The position numbers were made by a program, and so were the translations under genes. A stretch of 64,000 nucleotides of DNA, taken from Chlamydia avium 10DC88 (GTDB lineage: Bacteria > Chlamydiota > Chlamydiia > Chlamydiales > Chlamydiaceae). Every line of letters starts with the position of its first letter. Position 1 is the first letter of the stretch. The stretch lies in assembly GCF_000583875.1 (NCBI RefSeq), contig NZ_CP006571.1, positions 723,416 to 787,415 of the forward strand, read 5' to 3'. Below are positions 61,706-64,000 of this stretch, piece after piece. Below the pieces are notes generated by a model, which saw nothing but the letters and a program-made list of their open reading frames with translations, had not been told where the DNA came from and searched no databases.

Positions 61706-61771
61706 TACATTGTTGATTAACAATAAAAAAAATTTTTTGCTTACTTCATGTCATTAATAATCAACAATGTA
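61706..61771. repeat. 14-base perfect inverted repeat upstream of sctJ
   Basis: TACATTGTTGATTA (61706-61719) is repeated as its exact complement TAATCAACAATGTA (61758-61771), separated by 38 bases that include an A8T6 run. It fills much of the 206-base gap between lipA and the type III secretion gene sctJ and ends 73 bases before the sctJ start. No T run follows directly, so a terminator is possible only in combination. It could be a large hairpin in the sctJ leader or a protein-binding palindrome. Confidence 0.65.
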
Positions 61772-61844
61772 TTTCTTGTTTGATGTTCACGATTGGCACT
61801 AATCCCCCCTTTTGTTATGGTGAGTAAAAAGGTATGCGTGGGTT

Positions 61845-62825
61845 ATGTTTCGTCGTTCTATTTCTTGCTTATTCTTGGTGCTAGCCTTATTTTTCTGCAC
61901 TAGCTGTAACAGTAGATCTCTAATAGTTCATGGACTTGCTGGAAGAGACGCAAATGAAATTGTTGTCTTACTGGTCAGCAAAGGAGTCGCTGCTCAAAAA
62001 CAACCTCAAGCTGCAGCTTCTACAGGAGGAACATCTTCAGAACAATTATGGGACATTTCTGTTCCTGCTGCGCAAATCACTGAAGCTTTAGCTATTTTGA
62101 ATCAAGCAGGTCTCCCACGAATGAAAGGGACTAGCTTACTAGACTTATTTGCTAAGCAAGGTCTTGTTCCTTCAGAAATGCAAGAAAAAATTCGTTATCA
62201 AGAAGGACTTTCTGAACAAATGGCTTCTACCATCAGGAAAATGGATGGTATTGTAGATGCTAGTGTGCAGATTTCTTTTGCAACAGATACTGACGAGCAA
62301 CAACCCTTAACTGCGTCGGTCTATATTAAGCATCGTGGTGTTTTAGATAATCCTAATAGCATCATGGTTTCTAAAATTAAACGCTTAGTTGCAAGCGCAG
62401 TACCAGGATTAACTACAGAAAACGTCTCGGTAATCAGCGATCGAGCTTCTTATAGTGATATTACTATTAACGGCCCCTGGGGATTATCTGATGAAATTGA
62501 CTATGTCTCCGTATGGGGAATTATCTTAGCAAAATCTTCTCTAGGAAAATTCCGTTTAATCTTCTACCTATTACTTCTTACTCTATTTGTTATCTCCTGC
62601 GGTCTCCTTTGGGTAATTTGGAAAACACATACACTCATTCTCTCTTTGGGTGGAGTAAAAGGTTTCTTTGATCCAGCTCCTTATTCTAAAACTGTAGAAA
62701 CTAAAACTAAACAAACTACAGAAGGTGCCGAAGAGAAAAAAGAAGATCAGCCTGTAGAAGCAACAGAAGAAACACCTCCTGCTAAGGACAATGCTTCCGA
62801 TGTAGAAGAAAATGAGGATGTTTAG
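61845..62825 (+). CDS. sctJ: Type III secretion inner-membrane ring lipoprotein SctJ
   Basis: 326 residues. A lipoprotein signal (SCLFLVLALFFCTSC, acylated Cys near residue 21) precedes the SctJ/FliF ring domain: GRDANEIVVLLVSKGV, GLPRMKGTSLLDLF, and a long segment ending near TINGPWGLS. A C-terminal membrane helix (LIFYLLLLTLFVISCGLLWVIW) and an acidic Glu/Thr-rich tail follow; the tail is longer than in Yersinia YscJ. It forms the inner-membrane basal body. Start ATG follows GGTATGCGTGGGTT. It overlaps the next gene by 1 base. Orthologue of CT559. Confidence 0.95.
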   Translation: MFRRSISCLFLVLALFFCTSCNSRSLIVHGLAGRDANEIVVLLVSKGVAAQKQPQAAASTGGTSSEQLWDISVPAAQITEALAILNQAGLPRMKGTSLLDLFAKQGLVPSEMQEKIRYQEGLSEQMASTIRKMDGIVDASVQISFATDTDEQQPLTASVYIKHRGVLDNPNSIMVSKIKRLVASAVPGLTTENVSVISDRASYSDITINGPWGLSDEIDYVSVWGIILAKSSLGKFRLIFYLLLLTLFVISCGLLWVIWKTHTLILSLGGVKGFFDPAPYSKTVETKTKQTTEGAEEKKEDQPVEATEETPPAKDNASDVEENEDV

Positions 62826-63658
62826 TGACAGCAAATACATTTGGGACTTTAAATATTTTAATGAAGTACTTTAAAGAAGATGATCTTGCAAATTTTTTGC
62901 CAGATAATCTAGTAATTGCTCCTACACATACAGAAGATATTCCTTTAAGTTCTTTGTCCTTTACCATGTGTTGGTTAGCAACTATCCATCCATCGTGGAT
63001 TAGTGTAGCTATGAAAGAATGTCCTGATGTTATGCAAAGCCAATTACTTGCTTGGCTTCCCCAACCTTTAGTTCAAGAATTATTACCTTTGCTCCCTGGG
63101 ATTTCTCCTGCGAGTCAACGTTGTTCTAATTTTGGAGCATTTTATCTATTAGATATATTAAGTAAAAAAATTCGTCCTCCTGGCATTACTGAGGAAATCT
63201 TTCTCCCGCCTTCCCCATTTAATGCTATGTTATACTATTCTGGGGCAACCAAAATGACATTAATTAATTGTCTAGGTTTATTTACCATTGCTAAAGAATT
63301 AAGAAATATTGTGGATAAAGTAATTATTGACCGAGTCCATAAAATCCTTTCTCATACAGAACAGTTATTTCTTGCTTATTGTCAATCTCATCCTATGAAG
63401 TATCTAGAAACAACGAATTTTCTATCCTCTTGGGATCATGAAGATGATTTTCGCAAGTTTATTCATAAGAAAGGATTAGAATTTCTTGCCTTAGCTTTAG
63501 CAAAAGAAGATGCTTCTTTTTTCTGGTATTTTCTTCGTAGGTTAGATATTGGCCGAGGATATATTTTTGAGCAGGCACTAAAAAAATCTTATGGTTATCC
63601 CCATAGTGACTATTTCAAAAATCAATTGGAACAATGCATAAAGATCTTAGTACAATAA
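62825..63658 (+). CDS. Protein in the sctK position of the T3SS cluster, CT560 type
   Basis: 277 residues from a GTG that shares one base with the sctJ stop (TAGTGA). Largely helical with hydrophobic blocks but no clear membrane segment. Motifs such as FLPDNLVIAPTH and PLVQELLPLLPGISPASQ are not from a family I can name with certainty. Gene order sctJ-?-sctL matches the place of sctK (YscK), a sorting-platform protein bridging the ring and the stator, so I infer a SctK-like role. Orthologue of CT560. Confidence 0.75.
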   Translation: MTANTFGTLNILMKYFKEDDLANFLPDNLVIAPTHTEDIPLSSLSFTMCWLATIHPSWISVAMKECPDVMQSQLLAWLPQPLVQELLPLLPGISPASQRCSNFGAFYLLDILSKKIRPPGITEEIFLPPSPFNAMLYYSGATKMTLINCLGLFTIAKELRNIVDKVIIDRVHKILSHTEQLFLAYCQSHPMKYLETTNFLSSWDHEDDFRKFIHKKGLEFLALALAKEDASFFWYFLRRLDIGRGYIFEQALKKSYGYPHSDYFKNQLEQCIKILVQ

Positions 63659-63763
63659 AATCTGAATATGCTCTGACTACATTCTAAGAGGTTCTTCTCA
63701 ATTTTTGAATATGTCGGTCGAGCAAAGATAAAAATAAAAACAATAAAAAAGGAGCAGCGGTCC

Positions 63764-63791
63764 CCCAATAGGCATTTTGTTGGGTTTTTTT
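63764..63791 (+). terminator. Intrinsic-type hairpin between the sctK-position gene and sctL
   Basis: CCCAATA (63764-63770), seven-base loop, TGTTGGG (63778-63784), one G-T pair, followed immediately by seven Ts (63785-63791). This is a textbook intrinsic terminator, and it lies between two type III secretion genes on the same strand, 15 bases before the sctL start. Confidence 0.7.
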
Positions 63792-63805
63792 ACGCTGTTA
63801 AATGG

Positions 63806-64000
63806 ATGAAGTTTTTTAGTTTAATTTTTAAAAACGATGAAATTGCACCAAATCAAAAAATCCTTTCTCCAGAGGCCTTTTCTGCTCTTCTTGATGCCCA
63901 AGAACTACTAGTGAAAACAAAAGAAGATAGCGAAGCTTACATGAACGCAACAAAACAAGAATGCGAAAAATTGCGTCAAGAAGCTGAAAAGCGGGGATTT
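63806..64000 (+). CDS. sctL: Type III secretion stator protein SctL, N-terminal part (runs off window)
   Basis: The frame is open from the ATG at 63806 to the window end, 65 residues seen: MKFFSLIFKNDEIAP, then QKILSPEAFSALLDAQELL and a start of a charged coiled coil (KQECEKLRQEAEKRG). This is the usual beginning of YscL/SctL stator proteins, which bind the export ATPase SctN. An ATG at 63802 stops after five codons. Orthologue of CT561. Confidence 0.85.
   Translation, partial: MKFFSLIFKNDEIAPNQKILSPEAFSALLDAQELLVKTKEDSEAYMNATKQECEKLRQEAEKRGF

Noticed and set aside
61795-61815. Sigma-54-like promoter TTGGCAC upstream of sctJ
   Set aside because: The -24 half is good but no GC doublet stands at the required distance for a -12 half.

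Overview
The window is a dense, AT-rich bacterial chromosome segment that I read as Chlamydia, most likely the former Chlamydophila branch (psittaci, abortus, caviae, felis or pecorum type). The reasons are an almost unbroken chlamydial gene order from ftsK to nth, chlamydia-specific families (a secreted SET-domain protein, the PorB porin, SWIM-SNF2 helicases, flagellar remnants beside type III secretion genes) and tRNAs without an encoded CCA. CT numbers quoted below are C. trachomatis orthologues recalled from memory, not looked up.

Layout. 1-4755: tRNA-His, ftsK, a metallo-hydrolase, the SET protein and a PEBP-family protein. 5030-9325: a lipoprotein, a Na+/alanine symporter, a small decayed-looking paralogue of the lipoprotein tail and an exported protein. 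9333-12253: riboflavin genes ribD-ribBA-ribH on the minus strand. 12301-22106: serS, two membrane proteins (one a P1B ATPase), rodA, birA, rluB, gpmA and a NifS/NifU-like pair. 22207-25452: the flagellar remnant fliF-fliH-fliI-(fliJ-like). 25472-29016: a frameshifted UDP-sugar pyrophosphorylase, gpsA and porB. 29013-38970: minus-strand genes, namely two paralogous unknown proteins, then SNF2-mreB-pckA. 39159-46040: tRNA-Gly, tig-clpP-clpX, cca, der and an acidic protein. 46104-51477: secA, a TPR membrane protein and psd (minus). 51628-53587: mnmE-nth. From brnQ (53724) the order matches a different C. trachomatis segment (CT554 onwards): a split SNF2 gene, a zinc-ribbon membrane protein, lpdA, a frameshifted lipA and the start of the type III secretion cluster sctJ-(sctK position)-sctL, which runs off the window end.

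The most striking pattern is that the three broken genes (UDP-sugar pyrophosphorylase, SNF2 no. 2, lipA) are each restored by changing one A in an A7 or A8 run, and both halves are otherwise well preserved. This may be assembly or sequencing error, very recent gene loss, or correction by polymerase slippage. The next strongest signal is the NifS/NifU-like pair, which keeps the folds but has lost the PLP lysine, the partner histidine, the catalytic cysteine and two of three IscU-type scaffold cysteines. I saw no CRISPR array, insertion sequence, prophage or rRNA gene. No gene-free stretch exceeds about 300 bases; the longest are 1-283, 4756-5029, 7684-7963 and 59071-59324.
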